64,000 nt of DNA, from positions 1-64,000 of the forward strand of contig JADJOG010000007.1 in the NCBI GenBank assembly GCA_016713865.1, read 5' to 3'. The DNA comes from Flavobacteriales bacterium. Lineage in GTDB: Bacteria; Bacteroidota; Bacteroidia; Flavobacteriales_F; PHOS-HE28. Below the pieces are notes generated by a model that saw nothing but the letters and a program-made list of their open reading frames with translations, did not search any database and had not been told where the DNA came from. This document shows, piece by piece, positions 1-8,926 of this stretch. Every line of letters begins with the position of its first letter. Positions within the stretch are counted from its first letter, which is position 1. The position numbers and the translations under genes were made by a program.

Positions 1-223
1 TGCCTGCGGCAACCATTTCCTCCAAGCCCTTCTGGTAGTCGGCCATCAGGTTGCGGAACTCGCCGACCAGTGGATCGCATTCGACAGCGGCCTCAACGGC
101 CTGTTCATCGGCCGCCGCAGCGCTGGCTTCTTCAGGTGTCCTCGGAACGGACTGGCCGCAACCGGCTAGCAGGGCGATGATCGGCAAACCGACCAATGCG
201 CGTAGGGTGAAGGTGTGGTTCAT
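1..223 (-). CDS. Putative lipoprotein, N-terminal part (cut by window edge)
   Basis: An open frame runs leftwards from an ATG at 223 to the window edge without a stop, so only about 74 residues are visible. The start reads MNHTFTLRALVGLPIIALLAGC, a positively charged N-terminus and hydrophobic core ending in a lipobox (LLAGC), so the protein is probably a lipoprotein anchored through Cys22. An Ala/Glu-rich low-complexity linker follows, then a helical stretch (LVGEFRNLMADYQKGLEEM). No family is recognised. It is divergent from the response regulator at 330, and the 16-bp palindrome at 258-273 lies 35 bases upstream of its start, so the same regulator could act on both genes. Confidence 0.7.
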   Translation of the reverse strand, partial: MNHTFTLRALVGLPIIALLAGCGQSVPRTPEEASAAAADEQAVEAAVECDPLVGEFRNLMADYQKGLEEMVAAG

Positions 224-257
224 GTGTCAAAAGTGAGGAACTGAACCGTGTGCGGGC

Positions 258-312
258 TCACCCATTTGGGTGAATCACAACCTGCGTCCACCAATGCCCT
301 TGTGTACTTTTC
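258..312 (+). promoter_or_regulatory. Palindromic operator with -7 box upstream of the NarL-type regulator
   Basis: TCACCCATTTGGGTGA at 258-273 is a perfect 7-bp inverted repeat around TT. TACTTTTC at 305-312 matches the Bacteroidetes -7 consensus TAnnTTTG at all but the last position and lies 17 bases before the ATG at 330. A near-identical palindrome at 954-969 precedes the next gene. NarL/LuxR-type regulators usually bind inverted repeats, so autoregulation is a reasonable inference. Confidence 0.6.
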
Positions 313-329
313 CGACTTGATCCCCGGGG

Positions 330-946
330 ATGATATCGGTAGCGGTGGTAGAGGACGACCGTGATGCACGGGAGGCGGTTTGCGCGGTGATCGAAGCGGC
401 CGACGGTCCTTGTGCTGCGCGGATGCTTGCGAGTGCTGAAGAGGCCCTTGCCGTCCTGCCGGATCTCGAGCCGGACGCGGTGCTGATGGACATCCAACTC
501 ACGGGTATGAACGGATCGAGTGCGTACGCAAGCTGAAGGAGCGACTAGCCGATACCGACTTCGTGATGCTCACCGCCATGGACGACGAGGAGAGCGTCTT
601 CCGCTCACTGGGTGCGGGTGCCACCGGCTATTTGCACAAGCACTCCAGCCAGCAGGAGATCCTTGCTGCCATACGAGAGGTGCGCGAGGGCGGCTCGGTG
701 ATCTCGCCAGGCATCGCGCGGCTGGTGGTGCGCTCCTTCCAGCCGAGAGTGGATCATGACCTCAGCCAGCGGGAAGCGGAAGTCCTCACCAAGCTCTGCG
801 ACGGCGAGAACTACCGCAGCATCGCCGACATGCTCTTCATCAGCAGCAACACGGTGAAGGCGCACATCAAGAACATCTACGTCAAGCTGCACGTGAACAC
901 GCGCGCCGAAGCGGTAAGGCTGGCGATGCGGGACAGGTTGGTGTGA
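330..946 (+). CDS. NarL/LuxR-family response regulator (one apparent frameshift)
   Basis: Receiver domain at residues 1-120: acidic pair in VVEDDRD, phospho-acceptor Asp near residue 54 (VLMDIQLTG), Thr in VMLTAMDD and Lys in GYLHKHS. A C-terminal LuxR-type helix-turn-helix follows (LSQREAEVLTKLCDGENYRS, then IADMLFISSNTVKAHIKNIY). The receiver is broken near 513-515: the reading goes from MNG in one frame to IECVRKLKERLADTDF in another, as if one base of a GGC or GGG codon were lost. Without that loss it is an ordinary regulator of about 206 residues. No sensor kinase is adjacent. Flanking palindromes suggest control of itself and of the downstream secreted protein. Confidence 0.85.
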
Positions 947-953
947 GCCAAGA

Positions 954-969
954 TCACCCAAATGGGTAA
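954..969 (+). promoter_or_regulatory. Second copy of the 16-bp palindromic operator
   Basis: TCACCCAAATGGGTAA differs at one position from the reverse complement of the palindrome at 258-273. It starts 7 bases after the regulator stop codon and ends 51 bases before the ATG at 1021; the first copy ends 56 bases before its own gene. GTGCTTTG at 993-1000 could be a weak -7 box. Confidence 0.5.
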
Positions 970-1020
970 TGGACGCGCCTTCAAGCGCGGCCGTGCTTTG
1001 TGCCGCACAACGCTACATCC

Positions 1021-2036
1021 ATGAAGCACTTTCTACTTCCTGCCGTCTTCATCATGCCCGGAGCGCTCATCGCGCAACCCGTCATCACGCAATCGAACAT
1101 GCCCATCGTCGGCGATGTGGCCACGATCGGTCTCTGCTCCGATCCGGAATTGACAGCGTGGCGCTGAACGCCAGCGCGGGTCCCATGCAGACTGGGACTT
1201 CAGCGGGCTCAACGAGTTCAGCGAGGAGGAGATGCTCTTCGTGGATCCCGCTACCACGGACTTCACGAATGACTTCCCGAATGCCACCTTCTGCGGGATC
1301 ACTTGGGATGATGCATACACCTACTATGTGCTGAGCCCTTCGGCCCTCGAGAGCGAAGGCAGCGCGTCATCATCACCGGACCGGGCGACACCGCCAAGTA
1401 CCTGATGGATGGACATCAGAGCGCGTCCGGATCTGCCATACACCCACGGAGACCAGCTCAGCGATACGTACAGCGGCAACTGTCAGGGCAAGCTTTGCTG
1501 AACGATGACCGGCACCGTGGAGTTGGAGGCCGACGGCTGCTGGCACCTCGGATCCTGCCCACCGGCACCTACACCAACACCGTGCGCTACCGCATGAGCC
1601 GCGTGCAGAACAACACCATCTTCAGGAATACACTGGTGACCACGAAGCGGGCAGTGGGCCTGGGTCTCATCCGACCATCGCTTCTGGCTGCTGCTGATGG
1701 ACGTGGACTTCGACGGCTTCAGCACCAGCGAGCAGGTATGGTACGACAAGAACCCCATGCCTGTGGGACCGCAAACGGTGGACGAGTCATGCCTAGCGAA
1801 CGTGCGCATCCATCCGACACCAGCAGTGCAGGGCAGTACCGTCATCATCCGCTGGCATCGCCCAGAACGCTGGCTCCTCAGGGCGAAGTGATCGATGCGC
1901 TTGGACGAACAGTACTGGTCTCGGGATCGGCCAGACGACGATTAGTACCGATGGGCTCGTTGCGGGCACTTACGTCGTGCGCTTGTCGTCACCCGGCAAT
2001 GCAATGGTCACTGCAGCGCGCCTCGTCATCCAATAA
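1021..2036 (+). CDS. T9SS-targeted secreted protein, several frameshifts
   Basis: Starts MKHFLLPAVFIMPGALIAQP, a signal peptide. The reading then changes frame several times (near 1165, 1190, 1360-1600 and 1930), but the pieces form one product. A middle section reads NEFSEEEMLFVDPATTDF. The end is a T9SS type A sorting domain: VRIHPTPA, then GEVIDALGRTVL, QTTISTDGLVAGTYVVRL and a final AARLVIQ with stop at 2034-2036. The sorting domain implies transport across the outer membrane by the type IX system and attachment at the surface or release. The function of the body is not recognised. At least four indels are needed to restore the frame: either a decayed gene or poor sequence. It follows the regulator gene and its palindrome, which may control it. 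Confidence 0.6.
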
Positions 2037-2064
2037 GCGACATTCCTACCGATCCCTCACGGTC

Positions 2065-3030
2065 ATGCGTCACACGCTCATCGCACTGCTCCTTCTTTCC
2101 GTCGGCGCGTCGAATGCCCAGGACGCCAACGGTTGCAAGGACCATCCGCTGATCACGCGCTACCTCGGTGCGACACTCGCCTGGTGCGAAGAGCAGAACC
2201 ATGTGGACTATGCGATCGCACGCGGTCCGGTCACAGGCTACAAGAACATCGACCTGTGGACGGAGGTGAAGGGCAAGCGCACGCGACTCTACTACACCAT
2301 CAGCGGCACCGTCTCCTTGCGCGACCTCTACCTCAACTACCAGAGCGCCCTGAAGCGCGCGGGCGTCACCATCCTCGCCGAAGGGCAGCAGGACAAGTCC
2401 ACTTCGCCGGAGGTAGGCAGCCGCACCATGATCGGCGTGCATTTCGCCCGGAATGATTTCCCTCCGAGCGTGGGCATCAACCTGCTGAAGGGCTCGGCCA
2501 CCAGCGCGGGCAGCTTCTACATCGCGGCGAGCATGAAGCACGACAACGTGCCCGCGCATGTGGTGGTGAGCGGTTCGCAGTACACCAGCGAGGTGAAGGT
2601 GATGATGGTGGACATCATCGAGGAAGTGGGCATCGACACTGACAAGGTGCAGGTGGATGCCGTGTGGATGAAGCAGCAGATCGAGGCCTACGGCAAAGTG
2701 GCGATCAACGACATCCTCTTCAATACCGACAAGGCTACGGTGCAGGCGGCATCGCTGCCGGTGGTGGCCGAGATCGCCAAGCTGCTGGGCCTGATGCCGG
2801 AGTTGAAGGCCTTCGTGGTGGGCCATACGGACATGACCTGCACACTGGAGCACAACCTGGACCTAAGCAAGCGGCGTGCGGCCGAAGTGGTGCGCCTGCT
2901 CACCACGGTGCATGGCATCGCTGCGGCAAGGCTCGAGGCGCATGGTGTCGGTCCGCTCACGCCGGTGAGCACGAACAAGACCGAGGCCGGCAAACAACTG
3001 AACCGAAGAGTGGAACTGGTGGCGCGGTGA
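2065..3030 (+). CDS. OmpA-family outer-membrane lipid-free protein with signal peptide
   Basis: The start at 2065 gives MRHTLIALLLLSVGASNAQ, a clean Sec signal peptide; the same frame is open far upstream but that part is not coding. Mature protein about 300 residues. The first two thirds (YAIARGPVTGYKNIDLWTEV onwards) match no domain I can name with certainty and resemble DUF4892-type proteins. The last 110 residues are an OmpA-like peptidoglycan-binding domain: INDILFNTDKA, VVGHTD, NLDLSKRRAAEVV and LNRRVEL, including the Asp and Arg that contact diaminopimelate. Expected role: non-covalent link between outer membrane or periplasm and peptidoglycan. It begins 28 bases after the previous T9SS gene and is intact. 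Confidence 0.85.
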   Translation: MRHTLIALLLLSVGASNAQDANGCKDHPLITRYLGATLAWCEEQNHVDYAIARGPVTGYKNIDLWTEVKGKRTRLYYTISGTVSLRDLYLNYQSALKRAGVTILAEGQQDKSTSPEVGSRTMIGVHFARNDFPPSVGINLLKGSATSAGSFYIAASMKHDNVPAHVVVSGSQYTSEVKVMMVDIIEEVGIDTDKVQVDAVWMKQQIEAYGKVAINDILFNTDKATVQAASLPVVAEIAKLLGLMPELKAFVVGHTDMTCTLEHNLDLSKRRAAEVVRLLTTVHGIAAARLEAHGVGPLTPVSTNKTEAGKQLNRRVELVAR

Positions 3031-3035
3031 GCGGC

Positions 3036-3359
3036 TCAGATCATCCGCAGCAGCTTCAATACCTCACTGCGGAAGCTCCTTCCGATCGGCAGCCACTTGT
3101 CACCCACATGCAGGCCGTTATCGCTCACGGCCTGCACGCGTTCCAAGTTCACGGCGTGGCAGCGGTGGATGCGTAGGATACGTTCATCGGCCACGGCGTC
3201 CAATACATCCTTCAACATGCGCGGCACGATGAAAGTGCGCGATGCGGTTTGCACGGTGGTGCTGTTGTCATCAGCTTCCAGGTACAGCAGCTCGCTCACG
3301 GCCACGCGGCTCCATTGCCGGCCATCGCGCACAAAGACCGCCTTGCCCGCCGCAGCCAT
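3036..3359 (-). CDS. Stand-alone LytTR DNA-binding protein
   Basis: This 107-residue protein is a LytTR domain with no receiver: FVRDGRQWSRVAVSELLYLE, the ADDNSTTV beta region, ILRIHRCHAVNLERV and a final LPIGRSFRSEVLKLL, all typical of the LytTR fold. Its ATG at 3357-3359 follows the stop of the beta-helix gene by 3 bases, so it is probably the last gene of a transcript running from 6370. Lacking a phosphorylation domain, it may be constitutively active, depend on a partner, or compete with the full-length LytTR regulators here. It converges on the OmpA gene with only 5 bases between the stop codons. Confidence 0.85.
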   Translation of the reverse strand: MAAAGKAVFVRDGRQWSRVAVSELLYLEADDNSTTVQTASRTFIVPRMLKDVLDAVADERILRIHRCHAVNLERVQAVSDNGLHVGDKWLPIGRSFRSEVLKLLRMI

Positions 3360-3362
3360 CGA

Positions 3363-5207
3363 TCACTGCTTGATGAAGCGGGCCGTGCGGTACTCCGAGC
3401 CATTCATCCAACGCAGCAGGTGCATCCCCGAGCTGAGCCCATGCACATCGATTGTCATGAACGATTGTGCGGCGCCTGACCGAACGATGCTTCCTCTTGC
3501 ATCGATCACTTCGTAAGCCGCACCGGGGCGAAGCCCTGTGACGTTCAACAATTCGATGGCGGGCACGGGGTAGATTGAAACCCGGTCCTCCGCTGATTCC
3601 GGCACTTCGGTATTGTTGTCAACCAGCACGGTGATGTTGATGGCGAACGAGCAGAAATTGGCGTCCATCACATTGCAACTGTAGTTGCCGCCAGCAGTGA
3701 TGGTGGTGCTGGGCGAGGTGGAGCCCGTGCTCCAGTTGTACGAATTGAAAGAGGCGTTCAAGCCGAGCTGGTAAGGAAGTTCGCTGGCGAGAATGGTGAT
3801 CGTGGGCGCCTGCATTGCATTGGTGCTCGCGGTGTACTCATCGGCGCCCATGTCGCAGGCGGGATTGCCGCGCGCATCGCCATCGATGTCGTCCGGCACG
3901 ATCGCGATGTTCTGCCCCATGTTGTCCATAGCGCAGTTGTTCAAGTGCAGATCGGGCTGTATCGGGAACACGGGATCGATGTCCGTATCGCCGGAGCCTT
4001 GGTTCGTTCCGCTCTGATGCGCGGCGATGTTGGAGTATGAACTACCGGCCACCCTGCTGATGGCGCTCCCCGTGGTGAAGAGGCAATTGTGGTCCTCCGT
4101 GGCGACATTGCCGGCCACGTTCACGGTGTAGGCCGGGCCGCCGGTGTTGTTGGCGAAGATGTTATTGCGCACGAGCGCATCCTGTCCATCGCTGAAATTG
4201 CTCAGGTGGTAGAAGGCGTGCGATTGCTCCGCAAGGCCGTTGGCCACTAGCACGCTGTTGTGCAGGATCTGCATGCCCCACAGGTTGTACACGGTCAGGC
4301 CCCATACATCGCCCGTGCCGTTCGCATAAACCATGTTGTTGCTGATCATGTTGCCGGTGGTGCTTTGCGTGTTGCCCACTTCGATATCTGTGCAGCCGTT
4401 GGTGGCGAAGGCTTGGATGTCGTTGCGCTGGATCAGGCTGCCGCCATCGAAGAAGGTGGTGCGGATGCCCACGTACCAATTCCCCACCGTTGTGCTGAAG
4501 TCGTTGTCGCTGATCGAGCCGGAGCAGTGGTTCAGGCGGATGCCGGTGCTCACCTGCTGCCGGAACTCGTTGCCGCTGATGAGCAGACCACCGATGCGCG
4601 CGCCGCCGAATCCGTAGCCATCGAGCTCGATGGCCGTGTTGCCGCTGAAGAAGCTGTTGTCCAGGACCTGCACATCCTGCGGGTTGTTGTTGGTGTTCAG
4701 GTTCTACTGGTCGCAATGCACCAGGATGCGGTCGAAGTAGGCTGATCCAGAAGGGTTGGTGCTGCCGTGGAACACGCACTGCTCGATGGTGAGCCCTGTG
4801 AGTCCATTCACGAAATGAACGGCGCGGGCGTAGTTGAAGTCGAGCGGACGGAAGGTGAGCTTCTCCAGCACGATGGAAGCGGCTCCGTCGAGGCGGAAGA
4901 TGAAATTATCGGACGTGCCGCTGGCATCGTATTCAAGGTTCACTGCCTGCGAGCCGCCCGACTCCCTGCGGAAGGTGATGGTGCCCGGCGTCCCCGGTAC
5001 GGCACCCACGGTGTATTGCCCGGTGTACGTGCCCGGCCGGATGTTGAAGGTGACGTTGCCCGAGGCCCCTTGATTCATCAAGGCGTTCACGGCTGCCGTG
5101 ATGGTGGCGTAATCGGGATTGGCGCCACCGATGGTCTTGGTGCCGGTGAGCTGCGCTTGCGCGTTGATCGTGATCACGATCAGGAATAGTGTAACGATGT
5201 GCTTCAT
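3363..5207 (-). CDS. Right-handed beta-helix protein with T9SS sorting domain (in-frame TAG)
   Basis: About 614 codons in one frame, interrupted only by a TAG at 4704-4706 (HCDQ, stop, NLNTNNNPQD). Starts MKHIVTLFLIVITINAQAQ, a signal peptide. The body is rich in Asn, Gly and short beta-strand repeats of the parallel beta-helix type (VLDNSFFSGNTAIELDG, LISGNEFRQQVSTGIRLNHC), as in pectin-lyase-like or NosD-like proteins. A bacterial Ig-like stretch precedes a sorting domain (VSIYPVPAIELLNVTGL, YEVIDARGSIVRS, GLSSGMHLLRW). Probably a surface or secreted adhesin or polysaccharide-binding protein; no catalytic residues are evident. The start overlaps the upstream stop by ATGA, indicating translational coupling. 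The TAG is either a nonsense mutation or a base error. Confidence 0.8.
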
Positions 5208-6370
5208 GGTGTGGTGAGTTTGCTCAAGAGGCCTTTGCCCTTCTTCAGGATCTCGTTGCCGCCACCATTGGCGGACCCGCTGTTGGTCCCATTGGGCGCT
5301 GTTGGTTCACTCGTCGATTTACGAATGGCTTGCGATGCCGCTGATGGTGACTTGCATAGCATGCCTGGCTCGTAGCTGTTGATGCGTGCGATATCGTCTG
5401 AGCTGGTGAGCATCCATACTTCAAGCGCGGTGATCTTGAAGGTCTCACCCACCTTCTGGCCGTTCTTCCATGCGCCACCGGCTTTCGTCAGGGCCATGCG
5501 CACATGCGCGTCCTGCGTGGCGTTCCACCACTCCATGCCATTGGGCTGCTGGCTCTTCACCCCGGGATCGGGGCAGTACTGCTGCGCGTAGGTGCTCTTG
5601 CCTTTGAAGGCGTTGTTCACCGCTTTGTTCACCAGATCGGCGCCCTGCGAGGTGAGGCGCGTGGTGCTGCCCTCCACGAAATACACGGGTGCCAGCATGC
5701 GGATCAGGTAGGCCTCGAACTGCGCCGCTGTGCTCTCGCGCAGGAGCTTGTGCGTATGCATGAACACGTCCACGTCGCGCGCGAAGTCGGGGATCGTCAC
5801 TTCGCCGAGCGCCGCCAGTTCGGCTTGCGCCTGTGCTTCTTGCTCGCGGCTGCCGATGGTCTCCATCGCGCGGATGTCCTCCGGCGAATAGCTGCGTATG
5901 TTGTCGTGCCGCACGTCGCGCTCCACCGTTACCATGAACGAGCGCCACGGGTCGCTCACCTTCTCGCGGTAGAAGCGCGTCTCCTGCCGCGTGCTTTCCG
6001 TGGCCACTTCCACATCGCGGATCTCCTCCTTGGTGGGCGCGGGAATGCCCTCGTATTCGTTGAGGCTGGTCTTCCACTCGCGGTAGCTGGGCGGACTGCC
6101 GGTGTGGTAGCGCGCGAAGCCGTACACCACAACTTTGGCGTTGGGATATTCCGGCACATCAGCCGATAGCCAGATGGTAGCGCCGCGTTCCCAGAACCAT
6201 TGCGCGTGCGCATCGCTCCACACCTTCTTGGTGGTGCCTTTCACGAGCTCCACCTTCAATTGCTTGGGTGAGCTGATGTCCTTCAGGATCTGGGCATCGC
6301 TGGGTTGGGCGAAGGCCGCCAGCCCAGAGAAGGAGCTGGCAACCAATAGAAACAGGGGGCGGATGCACAT
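5204..6370 (-). CDS. Secreted protein of unknown function (388 aa)
   Basis: The chosen start at 6370 gives MCIRPLFLLVASSFSGLAAF followed by AQPSDAQ, a good signal peptide; an upstream in-frame ATG would place 25 non-signal residues ahead of it. The mature protein has a Trp-rich N-terminal part (VWSDAHAQWFWERGATIWLS), a charged helical middle (REQEAQAQAELAALGEV) and a C-terminal low-complexity Ser/Gly/Asn tail ending ILKKGKGLLSKLTTP. No family recognised. It is coupled by ATGA to the beta-helix gene. A pair of 13-bp direct repeats (6425-6458) sits upstream, between it and the LytTR regulator gene, and may be that regulator's binding site. Confidence 0.7.
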   Translation of the reverse strand: MCIRPLFLLVASSFSGLAAFAQPSDAQILKDISSPKQLKVELVKGTTKKVWSDAHAQWFWERGATIWLSADVPEYPNAKVVVYGFARYHTGSPPSYREWKTSLNEYEGIPAPTKEEIRDVEVATESTRQETRFYREKVSDPWRSFMVTVERDVRHDNIRSYSPEDIRAMETIGSREQEAQAQAELAALGEVTIPDFARDVDVFMHTHKLLRESTAAQFEAYLIRMLAPVYFVEGSTTRLTSQGADLVNKAVNNAFKGKSTYAQQYCPDPGVKSQQPNGMEWWNATQDAHVRMALTKAGGAWKNGQKVGETFKITALEVWMLTSSDDIARINSYEPGMLCKSPSAASQAIRKSTSEPTAPNGTNSGSANGGGNEILKKGKGLLSKLTTP

Positions 6371-6424
6371 GGCGGCTGCGTTGGTGCCGCTAACCTGCCG
6401 CAATTCCGCCGTGAGCGCCTTGGG

Positions 6425-6458
6425 GATCGGGTGAACGAGCCCCATGATCGGGTGAACG
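6425..6458 (-). promoter_or_regulatory. Paired direct repeat, possible LytTR binding site
   Basis: On the minus strand CGTTCACCCGATC occurs twice (6446-6458 and 6425-6437), exactly 21 bp apart, directly after the LytTR regulator stop codon and about 55 bases before the start at 6370. Two helical turns between 9-13 bp direct repeats is the spacing known for LytTR regulators. No convincing -7 box was found. Confidence 0.5.
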
Positions 6459-7199
6459 TCACAAGGTGCGGATCCGCGCCATCAGCGCTTCCTTGTGCGT
6501 CTTACCCACAGGCAGGCTCTGGGTGCCCAAGCGCACATAGCCCTCTTCAACCGCAGTTATCCGCCGGGTATCCACCAAGTAGCTGCGATGGATGCGCAGG
6601 TGATGCGGGCTCTTCAGCTTCTCCTCCACGGCGCTGAGCGTGCTGGTGATCACGTACTTCTTCACCGGGGTGAAGAGCGTGACGTAGTTGTCGTCGGCTT
6701 CGGCGTAGTGGATATCGTCGATGGCCACCTTCACCAACCGGCCCTTGTCACGGATGAAGATGCTGCCCGCGATGACGAAGTCGTTGCGCTGGGCCTCGGT
6801 AGGTGCCGTGGTGGCCTCCACAGCGTTGGCGTAGCGCGCCAGTGCCAGTTCGATCTGCGTGCGCAGGTCGTTCTCGTCGAAGGGCTTGATGATGAAGCCT
6901 GCTGGCCGAAGCGGCTTCACGCGCTCCAATGTGGTCTTGTCGCTGTGGCTGGTCACGAAGATGAAAGGCATCCTGTGCTTCGCCTTCACCTTTTCCGCCA
7001 GTTGAATGCCGTCGGCGCCATCGCCCAGGTTGATGTCGAGCAGCAGCAGGTCCGGCTTATGCGATGCGATCTCGCCCATGGCATCCAGCGCATTGTCGCA
7101 GGTGGCGCATACCTCGTAGCCAAGCTCCTCCAAGTGCGCGCGCAGATCCTCCGCGATCAGCGGCTCGTCTTCCACGATGAGGATACGGACGGCGGGCAT
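6459..7199 (-). CDS. LytTR-family response regulator
   Basis: 246 residues from the ATG at 7199, where the receiver domain begins (MPAVRILIVEDEP). Receiver features: DE acidic pair, phospho-acceptor Asp in DLLLLDINLG, Thr/Ser in FVTSHS and Lys in GFIIKPFDE. The LytTR DNA-binding domain follows (IFIRDKGRLVKVAIDDIHYA, EADDNYV, LRIHRSYLVD, LGTQSLPVGKTHKEAL). The receiver is of the LytR/AlgR type with the extended AEDLRAHLEELGYEV helix. No kinase is adjacent, so its partner is encoded elsewhere or is one of the two kinases here. Downstream on the same strand are a secreted protein, a beta-helix T9SS protein and a stand-alone LytTR domain, which its binding-site-like repeats probably control. Confidence 0.93.
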   Translation of the reverse strand: MPAVRILIVEDEPLIAEDLRAHLEELGYEVCATCDNALDAMGEIASHKPDLLLLDINLGDGADGIQLAEKVKAKHRMPFIFVTSHSDKTTLERVKPLRPAGFIIKPFDENDLRTQIELALARYANAVEATTAPTEAQRNDFVIAGSIFIRDKGRLVKVAIDDIHYAEADDNYVTLFTPVKKYVITSTLSAVEEKLKSPHHLRIHRSYLVDTRRITAVEEGYVRLGTQSLPVGKTHKEALMARIRTL

Positions 7200-7369
7200 G
7201 GCGCCTAAGATCGTGGATCCGTGAAGAACGAGGCAACTCTCGCGGTGTTCGCTTTCCGTATCACAACGCGAAGCAGATGGAAGCGCGCGAACCACACTTC
7301 TGCGGGCAAGTCGCTGTGAGCGGACTGCGAGCGGATCCTCGCTTACGCAGCGCAGATGAGGCCGTGCAT

Positions 7370-8896
7370 TCACTCCAGCACCACCCTCACGCTCGTCATC
7401 CCATCGGCGCTCTCCGTTCCAATGTTGTACACGCCGCGCTCCAAGTCACCGAGGCCATCGAGCAAACTGGTGTTGTTCCACGTGCGCACCAAACGACCCG
7501 TGGCATCGAAAAGAACAATGCGCTTGGTATTGTCCGGCAGGCCAGCGAGCATGATCCGATCGCGGGCTGGATTCGGATAGGCCACGAGCTCGGTGCGAAC
7601 ACCCGCTCCTTTCACTGCCACGATCGGTGTCCACGTGAACTGACCATCGCTGTCCACTTGCTTCAGCTTGTAGTAGCTGGTGGTGGTGGCGCTGTTGTCG
7701 TCCGGCAATTCGTAAGTGATCATCTGCAACGAGTTGCCTTCGCCCGCCACCCAGCCGATTTCCGCGTAATCCTCTTCGCCCTCGATCATGCGCCACACCT
7801 CGAAGCCTGCGTTGTTGCGCTCAGTGGCGGTGATCCACTTCAGTTGCACTTCGCGATCGCTGGTGCGCTCGCCGGTGAAGGAGAGCAGCTCAACGGGCAG
7901 CGGCGAGAACATCTCGGCTGCCGTCCAGAACGATGGGATCAAGGGCTGCGCATTCGTGGTGAGCGTATTCGCCGTGATGTTCGTCACCGTAGGCATCATG
8001 TTCCACACATTGGTCATGCGCTCCAGTTGCAGTGCAGGCTCCGAGATGGTGTTGGTGCCCGTGCTCCACTCGCTATCGCGATACGTGAACTGCGTGTTGG
8101 CAACTGGCGCCGTTGTATAGCCGCCGTTCCCCAGCACCCACCAGCGATCGAGCACGTGGGGCGCGTTCTCGATCCCGCTCACATCGATCAAACTCGTCAT
8201 GCCTGCAGGCAGCGGACGGTTGTTGGGGTTGGCGAGCGTTACCGTTGGATAGGTGGCCATGCGGATGTAGCCCGTTGCACCGACACCAGCCGCAGTGATC
8301 GTCGCGGTGTAGGGCAGATAGGCGCCTGTGCTCGCGTTGCCAAAAGGGATCACGTAGCTGCCGGTTCTCGCGCCGATGTTCCAGCGGACAAAGGAGTAGC
8401 CTGCGACGGGATCGGTCTCGCTGATGATGAAGCCGCTGATGCGCGTGATGGCGGACGGGTCGGGATTGCGCACAGTGAGCTGATGCGCGCCCAGATCGAG
8501 GTTGCGGTTGTTCAAGGCGATGGCTCCAGCAGGAGCAGCATAAGCCCCGCCAACTTCCGCATCCTGCAGGAGGGTCTTCGTTCCGGTGCCAGCGAGCTCG
8601 AGGTAGTTGAAAACCGCCACGCTGCTTCCTCCGATGGTCTGATTCCCACCGTTCAGACTCACTTCACCAGCGCTATTGCCGAAACAATTGTTGGGCGCGT
8701 TGTGCGTGAAGTCGCCGCTGATGGTGATGGTGCCGTTGTTGTTCAACTCACCGGTGGCGCCTTGGTTCAGCACAGCGCCGTTCACCACCACGATGGAGCC
8801 GTTGGTGCTGCTGATCACCGCTCCGTTGTTGGTTAGGAGCTGGGCATGCGCGCCGAAGGGCAGCAGCCAGAAGATCGTTTGCTTGATGAGGCGCAT
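7370..8896 (-). CDS. T9SS-targeted secreted protein with beta-rich body
   Basis: 508 residues, intact. Signal peptide MRLIKQTIFWLLPFGAHAQ. The N-terminal third is rich in Asn/Gly strands (LTNNGAVISSTNGSIVVVNG, GNQTIGGSSVAVFNYLEL), like filamentous or adhesin-type surface repeats. From LPVELLSFTGERTSDREVQL there is a fibronectin-like module that commonly precedes sorting domains in Bacteroidota (WITATERNNAGFEVWR, SYYKLKQVDSDGQF). The C-terminus is a type A sorting domain (VAYPNPARDRIMLAGL, VLFDATGRLVRTW, LERGVYNIGT). Likely exported by the T9SS and cell-surface attached. The substrate or role of the N-terminal part is not recognisable. Confidence 0.85.
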   Translation of the reverse strand: MRLIKQTIFWLLPFGAHAQLLTNNGAVISSTNGSIVVVNGAVLNQGATGELNNNGTITISGDFTHNAPNNCFGNSAGEVSLNGGNQTIGGSSVAVFNYLELAGTGTKTLLQDAEVGGAYAAPAGAIALNNRNLDLGAHQLTVRNPDPSAITRISGFIISETDPVAGYSFVRWNIGARTGSYVIPFGNASTGAYLPYTATITAAGVGATGYIRMATYPTVTLANPNNRPLPAGMTSLIDVSGIENAPHVLDRWWVLGNGGYTTAPVANTQFTYRDSEWSTGTNTISEPALQLERMTNVWNMMPTVTNITANTLTTNAQPLIPSFWTAAEMFSPLPVELLSFTGERTSDREVQLKWITATERNNAGFEVWRMIEGEEDYAEIGWVAGEGNSLQMITYELPDDNSATTTSYYKLKQVDSDGQFTWTPIVAVKGAGVRTELVAYPNPARDRIMLAGLPDNTKRIVLFDATGRLVRTWNNTSLLDGLGDLERGVYNIGTESADGMTSVRVVLE

Positions 8897-8926
8897 AGCG
8901 CTTGGTGTTGCTCGTGGGCGTTGCGA

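Noticed and set aside
258..273. Rho-independent terminator of the lipoprotein or regulator gene
   Set aside because: The arms are only 7 bp around TT with no T-run, and the copy at 954 also precedes a start codon, which fits an operator better.
2026..2853. Long minus-strand frame antisense to the OmpA-like gene
   Set aside because: Rich in His and Leu, low complexity, no domain; it is the mirror frame of a well-supported gene.
7277..8836. Long plus-strand frame opposite the T9SS gene at 7370
   Set aside because: Shadow of a gene with signal peptide and sorting domain on the minus strand.
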